This document shows, in pieces, positions 40,296 through 50,869 of a stretch of DNA of 64,000 nucleotides. This stretch comes from Doryteuthis pealeii. Taxonomy: Eukaryota; Mollusca; Cephalopoda; Myopsida; Loliginidae. A program made the position numbers and the translations under genes. Where the stretch lies: the NCBI GenBank assembly GCA_023376005.1, contig CM042145.1:91283188-91347187 (forward strand). The letters run 5' to 3'. The notes under the pieces were generated by a model. It searched no databases, was not told the origin of the DNA, and saw nothing but the letters and a program-made list of their open reading frames with translations. Every line of letters begins with the position of its first letter. Positions within the stretch are counted from its first letter, which is position 1.

Positions 40296-40430
40296 TTTAC
40301 CACTGGTAGGAAATGACACAACGTCGAAAACATGTGACATCCAGCGAGAATCAAACTCGCTATTCCGTAGTAATGGATCCGCAAAACTAGCTTGCCATCC
40401 ATTACACCACGCTAGGACGTATTCGGCTCT
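40296..40430 (-). mobile_element. SINE family E
   Basis: In reverse: ACCACTGGTAGGAAATGACA, CAGCGAGAATCAAACTCGC, GCCATCCATTACACCACGC. The mirror copy in the right arm is 63780-63908. Confidence 0.82.
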
Positions 40431-40639
40431 TGTACGTTTTGTTAATAAAGTTGGTCATTAAATGTTTGTTTTTTTAACCGTCTTAACACTTAACCTATAT
40501 CTGAAGATGTAAATAAAGGAGAACGAAAGGATAAATTACTCAGAATCGTTGATGTACACAGAGAGAACGCTTTTTCTTATGAGAAAATAATATGAAGTTA
40601 ACTCTATGCAAATACAAAGTAGATCATTAGAATGTACAG

Positions 40640-41180
40640 TTTACCTCTACGTTTCGCTTCTAACTCAATTTCCTCGTATATCAAATCAATTCCCCTATTG
40701 AAATAAACCGAAATACCATTAATCCGTTCCAGCTCTCAAGTAAAACACCTTTATCTATTTTTTTTATATAAATCTTTTAAATAATAAAAAAAGCACTGTA
40801 TTGTATAAAAAATATAATAAAATAGAATGTAATAAATTATGTATAGTGGTACCTCTACTTACGAGTTTGATTCGTTTCGCTCCTAACTCAATTTCCTCGT
40901 ATATCAAATCAATTTCTATATTGAAATGAACCGAAATACCATTAATCCGTTCCTGCCCCACCCCAAAACACCATTTTTTTTTTAAATAAGAAAAATAGCA
41001 CTGTATTGTATAAAAAGACATAATAAAATGGAATGTAATGAATTATATACAGCGGTAACTTGACTTTTTTTTTTTAATTCGTTTCGCTCGTGACTTAATT
41101 TCCTCGTATACCAAAACAATTTTACCCATGGAAATACATTGAAATGCCGTTGATTCGTAATGTATAAAAACATAAAGTAA
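40640..41180 (+). repeat. Three tandem copies of a pogo/Tigger-like terminal unit
   Basis: Units of about 200 bp each start near GTGGTACCTCTACTTACGAG (40848), with variants near 40640 and 41052. They continue TTCGTTTCGCTCCTAACTCA, ATTTCCTCGTATATCAAATC and GAAATACCATTAATCCGTTC, and end AAGCACTGTATTGTATAAAA. GTGGTACCTCGACTTACGA-like ends resemble pogo/Tigger inverted terminal repeats. This is an inference from resemblance. The third unit is cut by the OK SINE at 41187. Confidence 0.7.
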
Positions 41181-41186
41181 AAAAAG

Positions 41187-41425
41187 TAAAGTCGTCGGGG
41201 TGGCCTAATGTCAGTATCAACCAGACAGCAAGGGATTCTATCCCCTTTTCACTAGTGCTAGACCAAAGAGATAGTTTCTGCGTCTGAGGTGGAGTGCCAC
41301 ACCTACCATCAACTCCTCACTTTACCGCACAGATCCATATGCTACTCATGCGCTGAGTTGGCGAGGGCCGGTATCGAACCTTGTGGTTCATAGACGGACG
41401 CTCTACCGACTGAGTTAAACTGAAT
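41187..41425 (-). mobile_element. OK-type SINE
   Basis: In reverse: TAAAGTCGTCGGGGTGGCC, AGACAGCAAGGGATTCTAT, GTGCTAGACCAAAGAGA, AGGGCCGGTATCGAACCTTG (B box), GCTCTACCGACTGAGTTAAA (A box). The mirror is 62765-63012. Confidence 0.9.
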
Positions 41426-41530
41426 GTAATGAATTATGTGTTGTAATATGTTTTAATGTTTTTTATGAATAATAGCTTTGGGAAAATAGTTTTTGGAAAC
41501 TTAAATGTTTTTAATGAACTTATTTACTTA

Positions 41531-41613
41531 CTATTCCTAAGTATTCACCCATCTAAGGACTGAACAGGATTGTCGTTGCTTAACTTCGATGATCTTACGG
41601 AAACCGGTACTTC
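41531..41613 (-). pseudogene. 5S rRNA-like sequence, copy 1
   Basis: The minus strand reads ACCGGTTTCCGTAAGATCAT, CGAAGTTAAGCAACGACAAT, CTTAGATGGGTGAATACTTA. The 5S rRNA core has GATCTCG(G)AAG(C/T)TAAGCAACG followed by a spacer and TTGGATGGGTGACC, in the same order and spacing. The outer stem is missing, so it is a 5S-derived pseudogene or the head of a 5S-derived SINE (SINE3 type). Confidence 0.78.
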
Positions 41614-41662
41614 AAGATGTGATTTGACTATACGTCAAATTCTAGATATTTGCTATTAGTTG

Positions 41663-41893
41663 GAGACTGTGGTGTAATGGTTAGACTCGTAGGAAATTGA
41701 CTAGTCGATCCGAGTTCAAATCCTGGACGAAGCTACAGTTCACATAGCGCTAATACCCTTGGGAAAGGTATGAATCCAACTATTCTCCCTCCAGCTATGG
41801 GTAAATAGTAGGAAAGACTGGTCTGTTTAACCTTGGTTAGGCAACCAGTCTAGCAGAAGGAAAATTCTGAATTCAAACCTGTTAAACTGCTTT
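41663..41893 (+). mobile_element. SINE family B (tail-truncated)
   Basis: TGTGGTGTAATGGTTAGACT, GAGTTCAAATCCTGGACGAA, CATAGCGCTAATACCCTTGG, ATTCAAACCTGTTAAACTGC. The mirror is 62300-62525. Confidence 0.88.
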
Positions 41894-42012
41894 TGGGGTA
41901 GTCACTACTAGAATAGGCCCAGTTCTAATTAGTGATCTATTTCACTAATTCTAATTTTTAAAAAAAAATGTTATAATTTTTTGTCAACAAAATTCGTCCG
42001 ACTCCGGTTTTT

Positions 42013-42094
42013 TATAGTACTTATTCTTCCCAGTCACCCATCTAAGGAATGATCGGGCTCATCATTGCTTAATTTTCAGTGCGTGTTAACCATT
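42013..42094 (-). pseudogene. 5S rRNA-like sequence, copy 2
   Basis: The minus strand has TTAACACGCACTGAAAATTA, AGCAATGATGAGCCCGATCA, TTCCTTAGATGGGTGACTGG, GAAGAATAAGTACT. It keeps TTAAGCAA(T)G, GCCCGATCA and GATGGGTGACTGGGA of 5S rRNA in order. It differs from copy 1, so it is a second diverged unit, in the same orientation 400 bp away. The mirror is 62085-62170. Confidence 0.78.
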
Positions 42095-42110
42095 GTTTCT
42101 TTACATTTAT

Positions 42111-42579
42111 ACGTCATTAGTTTTTTAACGGATTTTTGTTGCTTATTGATATCAGCTCATCAGTTATCAATAAGTATTTTGTGCTAGAACTACTACAGTA
42201 TTATTTACAAGCGTTATTATTAGTCTTTTGGTATTGTAAGAATATATACTAAAATTCAGTACGTGGCGCACGTGTTCGTTTGTATGTGTGTGGTGTGGGT
42301 GTTTATTGTGCATATCAGCATATGTGTCAGTATGTGCTGATATATATGTGTCTGTGCGTGGCGGATTTCAAAAGACCGCTGACAGGTTTGAGTGACTAAC
42401 TTGTAACCCTAGAGGGTGACAACTGACTCATAATCCCATCGGCTTTGTTTCGGAGTTTTCATTCGAACTTTTAAGCATTTTTAAAGCCATGAAACTCTTT
42501 TCTGCACAGACGAAACAAATCAGTGAAAATCAAATTTAATTTACATTTATTTACATATTATATATAGAAACTTTGCATA
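42111..42579. other. Unassigned DNA
   Basis: No gene is recognised. TG-rich around 42270-42360. The region 42360-42480 has no recognisable element. Confidence 0.35.
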
Positions 42580-42641
<62 letters not shown>

Positions 42642-42823
42642 CTATATATATATATATATAATATATATATATATATTGTTTGGGATTTAGTATGTAGCAT
42701 CAAGTGTGAAATAAATAGAAACTCAGTTTTTGAATGTTAAGTTTCGTTTTATTTCATTAAGTTTTCGGGGAAGTTTATACCCCTTCTTCGGAACGGATAG
42801 ACTAACTGATCTGGTCTTTATGA

Positions 42824-42857
<34 letters not shown>

Positions 42858-42873
42858 GATATATATATAATTA
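42580..42873. repeat. TA-flanked dispersed repeat with CT/TCTA tract
   Basis: CT run 42580-42622, CTAT run 42622-42645, TA run 42646-42677. Then a 150-bp repeat (GGGATTTAGTATGTAGCATC, GTGTGAAATAAATAGAAAC, TTTCGTTTTATTTCATTAAG, CCCCTTCTTCGGAACGGATA), CA 42832-42856 and TA. It is homologous to 28319-28460. The mirror is about 61320-61625. Confidence 0.85.
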
Positions 42874-43302
42874 ACAGTATTTTATATATTTTGACTATAA
42901 ATTAAATACTCATTAATAGACTATTATAAATAGAGAATATTGTGACGTAAGCTGTGAGGTAGTTTATGTTTCAGACAAAAATACAGCCAATCTCCATTAT
43001 TAATAGATTATTATTAGCAGCAGCAGTAGCTTTCATAGACTTTTCAGCTAACATTCAACTGAGAAGTAGAATAACTAAGGCCTATTAAAAGAAAGAATAT
43101 AAAAACTGGTAGGAAATATTTATTTTATTACAATTTTCTTATCGCTGCTGTTAAATTTTATTAATTATTTAAGTAAAATTGAAACCAAAAATAATCCTGT
43201 ACATGTTATGCAATTGACTTTAAGAATTTCTCACGACTGCAAAACAATTTTGAGGTATGCACAGAATAAGATTTCAATTCTTATCATACGAGTGGGTCTG
43301 GG
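42874..43302. other. AT-rich DNA, no gene
   Basis: The segment 42893-43020 resembles 32220-32310 (TGACTACTAATTAATTCCTG; ACAGACATCGAATCTCCATT), so it includes an older dispersed repeat. No gene is seen. Confidence 0.45.
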
Positions 43303-43432
43303 CACCTAATATGGTGTAAGGGTTAGCAAGTTAGATTAGCAAACCATTGTTAGTGAGTTCGATTCTCGCTGGGTGCCCCATATTTCTGGCCTTGTGCCGC
43401 ATCTAAGCTAAGCTTAGTAAATAACTATCATA
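43303..43432 (+). mobile_element. SINE family E, alternative tail
   Basis: ATATGGTGTAAGGGTTAGCA, GTGAGTTCGATTCTCGCTGG, GGCCTTGTGCCGCATCTAAG, end CTTAGTAAATAACTATC. The mirror is 60770-60900. Confidence 0.85.
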
Positions 43433-43523
43433 CTGGTGGGTATGGGCATTTCTTGTCAGCACCCATATGAAAATGTGTGTAGGTTTTCGTAGTATATGAG
43501 GATAATAATAAGAAGAGGAAGAC

Positions 43524-43862
43524 TTGTCATCTCGTGGATTTGGCAGATCACAGAATGAAAATGAAAGAGAGCGAAAACATCGACAATTCTTGGACCTTGC
43601 CAGAGAACTGAGAAAACTGTGGAACATGAGGGTGAAGGTCGTACCAATTGTAATTGAGGCCCTTGGAACGATCCCCAGAGGCCTGGAAAAGAGTCTAGAT
43701 GAATTGGAAATCAGAGGAAGAATCGAGACCATCCAGACTACAGCATTGAGATCGGCTGGAATACTCAGAGTCCTGGAGACCCGAGGAGACTTGCTGTCAC
43801 TCAGCCTCCAGTGAACCAACGGCTACAGCAGGTGTGAAAAACTCGAATTGAGTGAAATAATA
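43524..43862 (+). pseudogene. Non-LTR retrotransposon ORF2 C-terminus, open frame
   Basis: The 96-codon plus frame 43524-43814 includes NENERERKHRQFLDLARELR, KLWNMRVKVVPIVIEALGTI and PRGLEKSLDELEI, ending GDLLSLSLQ and TGA. The KxxDLxxElxxxWxxxVxVxPxVxGALGxxPxxLxxxLxxLxI pattern is the widely shared C-terminal tail of animal non-LTR elements. The frame is unbroken, so it is a fairly young 5'-truncated insertion. The UTR runs to GAGTGAAATAATAATAACAT. The mirror copy at 60345-60690 is frameshifted several times. Confidence 0.85.
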
Positions 43863-43864
43863 AT

Positions 43865-43912
43865 AACATTTATTGCGTACAGTGCTCAGGTGCACCATAA
43901 CTCATCAAAGTC
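43865..43912 (-). mobile_element. LINE 3' tip, other family
   Basis: GCGTACAGTGCTCAGGTGCA and CCATAACTCATCAAAGTCTC match the 3' block at 11060-11110. It abuts the plus-strand LINE end, tail to tail. Confidence 0.72.
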
Positions 43913-44345
43913 TCGTTATTACTCCCAGGTCTACAATGGTCCGGAATGATAGTACCTGTTAGGGTCCCATATACAAGGTGTGTCAAAAAATTATCGAGAA
44001 TTTTGTACTTTTTGACACATCTAATATTCGGAAAAAAATAACGTTCCATTCATTCTTCATTTCTATCTTGGTAAATACAGCTTTTGGTACTTTTTGACAC
44101 CTTGTATTCTGAAAAAAATTAATGAATGGAACTTTTTTTTTCAGAATACATAGTGTGTTAAAAAGTACAGAAAATCTCGATACTTTTTTGACACACCTTA
44201 TATGTGTTAATAAGGAAAACATGTGTTTTTTAAAAATTGAGTTTTAAAAAGAAATTTTGAATTCCAATCAAGAATGAATAAAACCAAAAATGTCTTCAGT
44301 ATAAAATAACCCAGTAAGGGTTGACATACCGTAAATTCCATCCGA
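43913..44345 (+). mobile_element. SINE-like family C, 3' half, split by a MITE
   Basis: 43913-43973 (AATGATAGTACCTGTTAGGG TCCCATA) and 44211-44345 (TGTGTTAATAAGGAAAACAT ... AACCCAGTAAGGGTTGACAT) rebuild one copy. The MITE at 43974-44210 sits at a TA. Confidence 0.82.
43974..44210. mobile_element. MITE with nested inverted repeats
   Basis: Ends AAGGTGTGTCAAAAAATTAT and its complement finishing TTTTTTGACACACCTT at about 44208. Inside, CTTTTTGACAC.. blocks and the pair TGGAACGTTATTTTTTTC.. / GAATGAATGG.. recur, giving nested hairpins. The minus frame 43983-44222 is open and repeats a VSKSTKFS / VPKAVF-like motif from these repeats, so it is not a gene. Confidence 0.8.
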
Positions 44346-44967
44346 CCAATCACGACAATAGTGCGTTAAACAAGGTCGAGTTTGATGTGTAAAGGGTTAA
44401 AAAAAAAACGTCTACGAGTCTATCAGTTGCATCTGCTGTAAAGCGTACGTAATCTTGACTTACTGGAATAATTCTGGCCGCCGTTTCCGTATTGGCATAC
44501 ACGAGTTAATCTTAAGATACACGCTTTAACCCCAACAGCAAAATCTTTATTGCTCACTATTATCAATTAACAACAGCCCGGTTGTCGTGTCGTTTCAGCA
44601 CGACATTAATACAACACGACAATATGCTTCGTAATTCACGCTTAGCTTTGAGCCTCAGTACTTTGACAGTGTAGTGTATTAAAGAATGGCTAATATATGC
44701 AAATAACTTTGACCGAACTATCTGCTTGGGTTAATATCTTTATTGTCGTTGCTTTCAATTAAAAAAAACTATCTGGCCAACAGCAGTCTGATGAATGTAT
44801 ACAGTCGTCTTGTGCAGACACTTAAAATAACCTCCATATTCCAGCGTCCATTTTCACCGCCTCCTTTTTGGATATAGTATTTTTCCTAAAGAGTTTTATT
44901 AGAAAGAACAAAACATGTGGATCTCGTTATAATAAACAATTAAAATACATACAAGATATATATATAT

Positions 44968-45006
<39 letters not shown>

Positions 45007-45034
45007 GAGAAATGGAAGTGAATCCGACGGTATG
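44346..45034. other. Unassigned DNA plus GT tract
   Basis: Non-repetitive mixed-composition DNA with the palindrome-like GTCGTGTCG..CACGACA near 44588-44625, then a TA/GT microsatellite at 44956-45004. No gene is recognised. Confidence 0.4.
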
Positions 45035-45400
45035 TAGTATAGTGAGAAATTTGAAAAAACACAGGTTTAAATAAAATGAGTGGTAAGTTTATTAGCCGAC
45101 GCTGCAGTGTTTCGATCTGTTAAGTAGATCTTCTTCAGGGCTTTTGTTGATATACGGAAGGGTAAAAAAAAATTATCTCTTCAAATTTTCTCTTCAAATT
45201 TTGAACAGATTGATAAACAAGGAGTATCGCAGTCTTCCTCATTATTCTGTGATAACATTTTTTTACTCTTCTTTATATCAACAAAAGCCCTGAAGAAGAT
45301 CTACTTAACAGATCAAAACACTGCAGCGTCGGCTAATAAACTTACCACTCATTTTATTTAAACCTGTGTTTTTTCAAATTTCTCACTATACTACATATAT
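45035..45400. mobile_element. Fold-back element, about 365 bp
   Basis: The left arm 45035-45160 (GTATAGTGAGAAATTTG, AAATAAAATGAGTGGTAAG, GACGCTGCAGTGTTTCGATC) is the reverse complement of 45278-45400. Inner parts 45161-45277 are also weakly complementary. It is TA-tract-flanked on the right. The mirror is 58828-59195. The frames there (58806-59130) translate this repeat. Confidence 0.88.
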
Positions 45401-45708
45401 ATATATATATATGAGATTATGTTGGTATATGTATCCGTTTGTGGGAGGTACATATATCAGGTGTGGGCATTTGTCTGAAGCATTAAAGAAATAAATATCA
45501 GAAAATCGGTTGTTTTTAGTAGAGTTTCGTTTATTTAGAAAGGAAAGGTATAGAAAGATAACCTACTAACGTATTGAGCACTTCATAGTCTTTATAACCT
45601 TGACTTATTCGATTAATATTTGTATCGACCCTCGATATTGCGATTAACTCGATATTCTATTCCTCGGTAAGTCATCTTCTTTAACATATACATATACCAA
45701 AATAAACT

Positions 45709-45765
<57 letters not shown>
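45401..45765. repeat. TA-flanked dispersed repeat
   Basis: TA 45398-45411, then GAGATTATGTTGGTATATGT ATCCGTTTGTGGG (related to 15298-15390), more sequence to 45700, and a TA tract 45714-45765. Confidence 0.75.
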
Positions 45766-45768
<3 letters not shown>

Positions 45769-46378
45769 GAAATCTTAATTTATCAAAATAAATTTATTTT
45801 GGCTACTTTTGCCTCTTCAAAATCTGATTTCATATCACTGTACATACGCTGATATTTACATAAAGTTCGTATGGTGGTATGGGGGTGGCTGCTCTTCATG
45901 ACCTCCTTACAACTCGTGTATGTGCCTACTCGTCTGTATTATATATAAGCATTTTGGTCAGTTTGATTATTCTTTTCTTTTTTAAAAGATATAGTTTTCC
46001 TGAAGATCCTATTCAGTGAAACCTTCCTTGTTAACTTCTGTTAAGTACGCACTGAGCACTTTTGATATTTGTTCTTATTGCAATTCATTCGGTTTCTTTT
46101 TCTTTTTTCCAACGAAGTCAGTAGTGTGGCCTTTTTTCGTTTTCTTTTTCCAAAATGTAATTTTCTTTTTTGAAACAGATATATACATATATATATATAT
46201 ATATCGTGTGTGTGACGGTCACGTGTATTTCCATCATAACACGTGACTTAGCACCACCATATAATTACAATTGATTTGCTATATTTCTCACTTTTTTAAA
46301 TCTAATAATAGCGCACTCCATAAGAACAAAAAAGTGAATCTATACGTTTAAAAAAAGGACATAAAAACACTCATATAT

Positions 46379-46429
<51 letters not shown>

Positions 46430-47577
46430 TATGTTGTTTGGGGGGGGGGTCTCCGAGTATTAGTATTACGTTGACTTCTATCTTAATGTGCGTGTGTGGC
46501 GGCAAAAATACGTTGTATCTTATATATTATATATAAGCATATATAAATTCGTTGTATTCTATGTTTATACATATAGATATTATATGGGAATATAAAATAC
46601 GTTGTATATTATGTAAAGCCAACGCTCCTTGAAACCATTACATCACATATTCCCTGGATTTATTACTCATATATATATATATATATATATATTAAATAAC
46701 TATAATGGGGTTAAAATAAGTTTTATCTTATACATATCATATAACGGAGGTTAAAAATAAGTTTTGTTTTTTTACATATATTGTATGTATGGGGTGATAT
46801 AAATACATTGTATTATTATATATATATAGTATATATATATATATGTATGGGGTGTATAAATATGTTGTATTTTTATATATTCTAATATTTCTCTAGTATG
46901 AATAACAAAGTGCTAGAATATCATGTTAAAGGATTAGGGTAATAAATATCCAATAGAGCAACTTTTAAACCCTGTATCTGAATCTCAGTTCAATCTGGAC
47001 AGTCCGGAAAATATTCTGAATGAAAATGAATTTTGACAACATTAACAACAACGATCTATCGACTTTAATGTCCGATAGATATCCTGGTTACATTTTTTAG
47101 ACTTTGATCTGATCTCTGTCTAGCCATTATCTCGAGATGTATATTATTGTTATTTAAATTACATCATTTGACGGTATTTCCTTCAACGGGTCTTGAATTA
47201 CAGCTTTCATCTATATTTCAATAAATGCATTCGCACATATATTCATATGTAAGTCTTTGCACGCAAACGGAGATGTACAGACACCAGTGCAGGTTTGCCG
47301 ATTTGACCGAGAGATACAATGAATCTGAAATTGCCTGACAGATATGATGTCCTTTTTTTGAGATTCTAAGTATTTTCTATTAATTACCCAAATACACGAA
47401 TGTACTATTCTTGAGTTCCATAAATACCAGCTGTTTTGGGCACCAGTCAGTAGTGCTTAGTTGCTGTTGTTCAAACCAACAGTATACTCAGCGCACAACA
47501 CAGTTGGATGCTAATCACTCAACAAATTTCTACAACATATTGATTTTTTTGTTTGTGTGAATACAGTTTATACACTG
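45766..47577. other. AT-rich DNA with many TA tracts, no gene
   Basis: TA tracts at 46188-46204, 46388-46427, 46671-46692, 46818-46843. A local repeat theme ACGTTGTAT(A/C)TTATAT (46510, 46547, 46590, 46751, 46861) suggests a degraded tandem of about 50-70 bp. 46890-47570 is single-copy-looking without a recognisable gene. The mirror is 56655-58445. Confidence 0.5.
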
Positions 47578-47890
47578 ACCTGTCAGCTGGGACTATTGAA
47601 TACCCCGACTGTACCTCTGCAGAGAGAAAAGACATCCCCAGTGGGGCCATCTGTTGGCCATGGGTAGTGATCCATGATCGTTAAGGATGGAATCTTGGTG
47701 GCTGAGCAGTCTGTCATACAACACTTTACTTTGGCTCTTACTTAGGCTAGACGGGCAGTATGAGAGGCTCCCCCCGATCAATAGGCTGGTCACATCAAGC
47801 GCTAGCACCTATATGATTGTCCCGACCGCATTGTCTTATGATAAACCCCCAACCCTTTTTATCATAAATATGCTAGATGGCGATGGCTGA
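47578..47890 (+). mobile_element. SINE-like family C, 5' half
   Basis: CCTGTCAGCTGGGACTATTG, TGTACCTCTGCAGAGAGAAA, ATCGTTAAGGATGGAATCTT, TAGGCTAGACGGGCAGTATG, CACCTATATGATTGTCCCGA. It ends at ATGGCGATGGCTGA. The mirror is 56345-56655 (frames 56448-56697 are the same repeat). Confidence 0.88.
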
Positions 47891-47963
47891 TCTATACGTA
47901 ATTCTAATCTACACGTAGTTCTTGCTAAAAATCTTTCTGTGCTAATTTACACATCACTGTTAC

Positions 47964-47999
<36 letters not shown>

Positions 48000-48829
48000 C
48001 ACTACTAAGCAGGGTCATTTCAGGTACAAATTTCAAATGCCTTAATATAGCATAAGCATATCCAGTTTGCGGCCAGGCATAAAGTTTTTTTTGGGTATTT
48101 TTCATGTTTTTTTTTTGTTTTTTTCTTTTTCTTTTAACCAAAAAAACAAAAATTAAAAAGTCGAACACGCGTCCACATTTAGTAAGCAACAAAGGCAGTG
48201 GATAATGAACAATCTCTTACCTCCTCACATACACCCACACCCATCTTAATGACTATAACGTTCACGGCATCAAAGATAATAAGTCAGTGATTAATACTCA
48301 CTCAGATGAAACCCGTTTTTAATCACGCCTTTGTTCTTCCAAACACAGAGACGTTCAAATACGGGTTGGAGGATCCAGGTGGCGTCTGCTATAGCGCCAG
48401 ATTTCAGGAGATGCACAAGACCGATGCTATATGGAACAAAAGAAAATTTCAAAGAAATTTCAAATTGCCTCATGGTATGTAATTGTTTAAATATCTAAGG
48501 CCAGGAAAGGGCGTGGTTGATGACGGGGGAACCCAACAAATTATGAGGGAAAATAACTTTGTTGTTTTTTAAGTATTCGACTGAGATATTATCACCTTTC
48601 CACAAGATACTTCAATCTGGTATAATATGCACATCTGTATATTACACAGACAAGGTGCGTGTACTCGTACTATTACTCATATATAGAGAGGAGTGGACTG
48701 AACAGTCAAGCAATCTCGAGAAAAAACCGTTTATTTATATCTAAATACGGTCTATCCCAGATATTGGACATTCTTCGTCGATAAATAACGCACTATAACT
48801 AACGCTATATATTTTGTTGGCATCCTTCC
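47891..48829. other. Unassigned DNA with CT tract
   Basis: CT run 47966-47996. 48240-48480 holds a minus frame (48291-48473) of ordinary composition with no recognised motif. No splice signals stand out. Confidence 0.4.
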
Positions 48830-49200
48830 GTCTACGAAAGACGATGGCGTAGTGTCCAAATTTTTTTAACTACGTAGCCTGTACGTGTTGATATGGAGAA
48901 TGTGCTGTTGCTTAAGCAGCAAAACACCCTCTCCACACTGCCGCCGTGGTCCAAAGGAAAGTTAAGAAACCTCTGCAGTTTGGCAAAGGCGGTGTCACAG
49001 GAGTTACTGTGTAGCACTAAAGTTCAGCGTTACTCCACCTTAGGAACTCCGGCTCTGGATTTGTTTTCGGGGTGTACTCCCCTGCCCTTCCACGGCACCA
49101 TGTAAACTGCTGAGCGGCGATGGTTTTATAACAGACTCTCCCTGGTCCTAGATGGGTTGACGACTAGGGCCAGTATGAGGGTTTCTGTGTGTAATTAAGT
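48830..49200. other. GC-richer low-repeat block, nature unknown
   Basis: It is distinctly richer in GC than its flanks, with overlapping frames on both strands (48893-49105 plus, ending FHGTM; 48832-49017 minus). It shows none of the window's repeat families. I do not recognise a protein in either frame. It could be an unrecognised repeat, an exon remnant or a regulatory block. The mirror is 55080-55440. Confidence 0.4.
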
Positions 49201-49227
49201 ACGCCAATCTTAATTTGTCATGTATAT

Positions 49228-49242
49228 GGTCGATATATATAT

Positions 49243-49279
<37 letters not shown>

Positions 49280-49282
49280 TAG
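49228..49282. repeat. TA microsatellite
   Basis: Interrupted TA tract just before a SINE B head. The mirror is 54967-55017. Confidence 0.92.
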
Positions 49283-49495
49283 TGAGTTTGCGTGGCGTAA
49301 TGGTTATCGTCGTTGTAAATGAACAAGACGAGATGAGTTCAAATCCATAGCGGGGCTATTTGCATTTCCCATAGTACTAATACTCTTTGAGAAGATATCT
49401 ATCTATTTTCCTTCCAGATATGGGCAAATAGTAGGACTGACTGGGATCTTTAGCCTTCGTATAGTATCCGGTCTAGTGCTAAATGCCCTTCTTAT
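49283..49495 (+). mobile_element. SINE family B (3'-truncated)
   Basis: TTGCGTGGCGTAATGGTTAT, GATGAGTTCAAATCCATAGC, CATAGTACTAATACTCTTTG, ATCCGGTCTAGTGCTAAATG. The mirror is about 54748-54970. Confidence 0.82.
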
Positions 49496-50265
49496 TATTA
49501 TGATTAAGCACTGGTAAACTACTCTCGTCTAATATGATGTAGATAAGCAAGTTAAAGATTAGATACACAGAAATCCATGCATTTGTGAACAGACAGCACT
49601 GACAAAGATATCATAAATGTTATAGCTATGCGAATATACTGACAGCTTTGAAGGTAGGAAGATTATATTGAACCTTTTTCGTTATTCAATATATCCAGAC
49701 CCTTATTCCTTTGCTTTCACTAAATCTCTTTATCTATCAAAGGTTTGCTCGACAGGTATTGCTAATGACATTACACCATAAGATGATATAGCTCCAATCC
49801 AATTCGCTGGAAAGAAGGTTATTTTCTTTGATATTCCGTAGACAAAATCCTTACCTACTGATTCCCGGAAATGATTCTCTACGCTCGACCTACTGTGCAA
49901 ATCCTTGACGGATAAAGGGATTTATAAAAAATATAGAATTTCGTGTCAAAATAGATTGAATTGTTGTACGGAATTCGTGTGTTCTTCTTCGAATTAAAGA
50001 ATTCATTTTTCTTGTTGCTAGTTATTCTAATCGAATCAAAAACAAATGAAAACCTTAAAAGGTCACTGGAATGAGTTTTCGCTTAGTTTCGTCTATCTTC
50101 TCGTAATGTAATGAATCGATGTGACCTTTGAAAAACAGACTTTATACAAATATTCCCTATTTGATGACATTGATCAATATACGTTGTTTGCCACGCTCCC
50201 TAAAACAGAAACAGAGAAAAAAGGAAGAGAGATAAATAGATAGATTGAGAGGGAAGATAGAAGAG

Positions 50266-50298
<33 letters not shown>

Positions 50299-50554
50299 CG
50301 TACAGGGTGTCCACAGAGTCCGAGTACACTTTAAAATTTAAAATTCTATAAAGTGCGTGTAGACTTTGTGAATTAACAAATTGTTATAAAACGTTTTCCT
50401 TAAAGTAAGAAAGAACTCAATACTAGCTAATCGAGGATATATATATATTATATATATAAATATATATATATATAATATAAGATTATATTATTTATTTTTT
50501 TCAAATGCATAACGCTTTAATAATGCAGCTGCTATGAACTATATATATATGGTG
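49496..50554. other. Unassigned DNA, GATA and TA tracts, one TIR-like motif
   Basis: No gene is recognised. 50271-50300 is a TA tract followed by CAGGGTGTCCACAGAGTCC, which resembles the 3904 MITE end, but no partner end was found. TA tracts also lie at 50440-50475. The mirror is 53713-54747. Confidence 0.4.
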
Positions 50555-50822
50555 CATTGATTAAAGTCGTGGGAAATGGACTCGTCAACCTGAGTTCAAA
50601 TCCTGGACATAGCTGTTTGCATTTTACATGCGCTAATACCCTTTGGAAAGGTACGAATCATATACTCCCCCCCCCCAACTATGGCTAAATAGTAGGGTAG
50701 ACTAGGTTCTTTAACCTTGGCTAGGTAACCAGTCTATGAGAAAGAATACTCTGATTTCAAACCTGTTAAACTCTGTTTAAAAAATTGATCTTGTGTCATA
50801 TCTTGCTCGTGCGAAGGAGTTG
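50555..50822 (+). mobile_element. SINE family B (near full length)
   Basis: ATGGTGCATTGATTAAAGTC, GAGTTCAAATCCTGGACATA, TGCGCTAATACCCTTTGG, GGTAACCAGTCTATGAGAAA, CTTGTGTCATATCTTGCTCG, end GCGAAGGAGTTG. A TA tract (50825-50868) follows. The mirror is 53443-53712. Confidence 0.88.

Positions 50823-50869
<47 letters not shown>

Noticed and set aside
41531..41613. A functional 5S rRNA gene
   Set aside because: The outer helix is missing and several core positions are changed. A derived copy is more likely.
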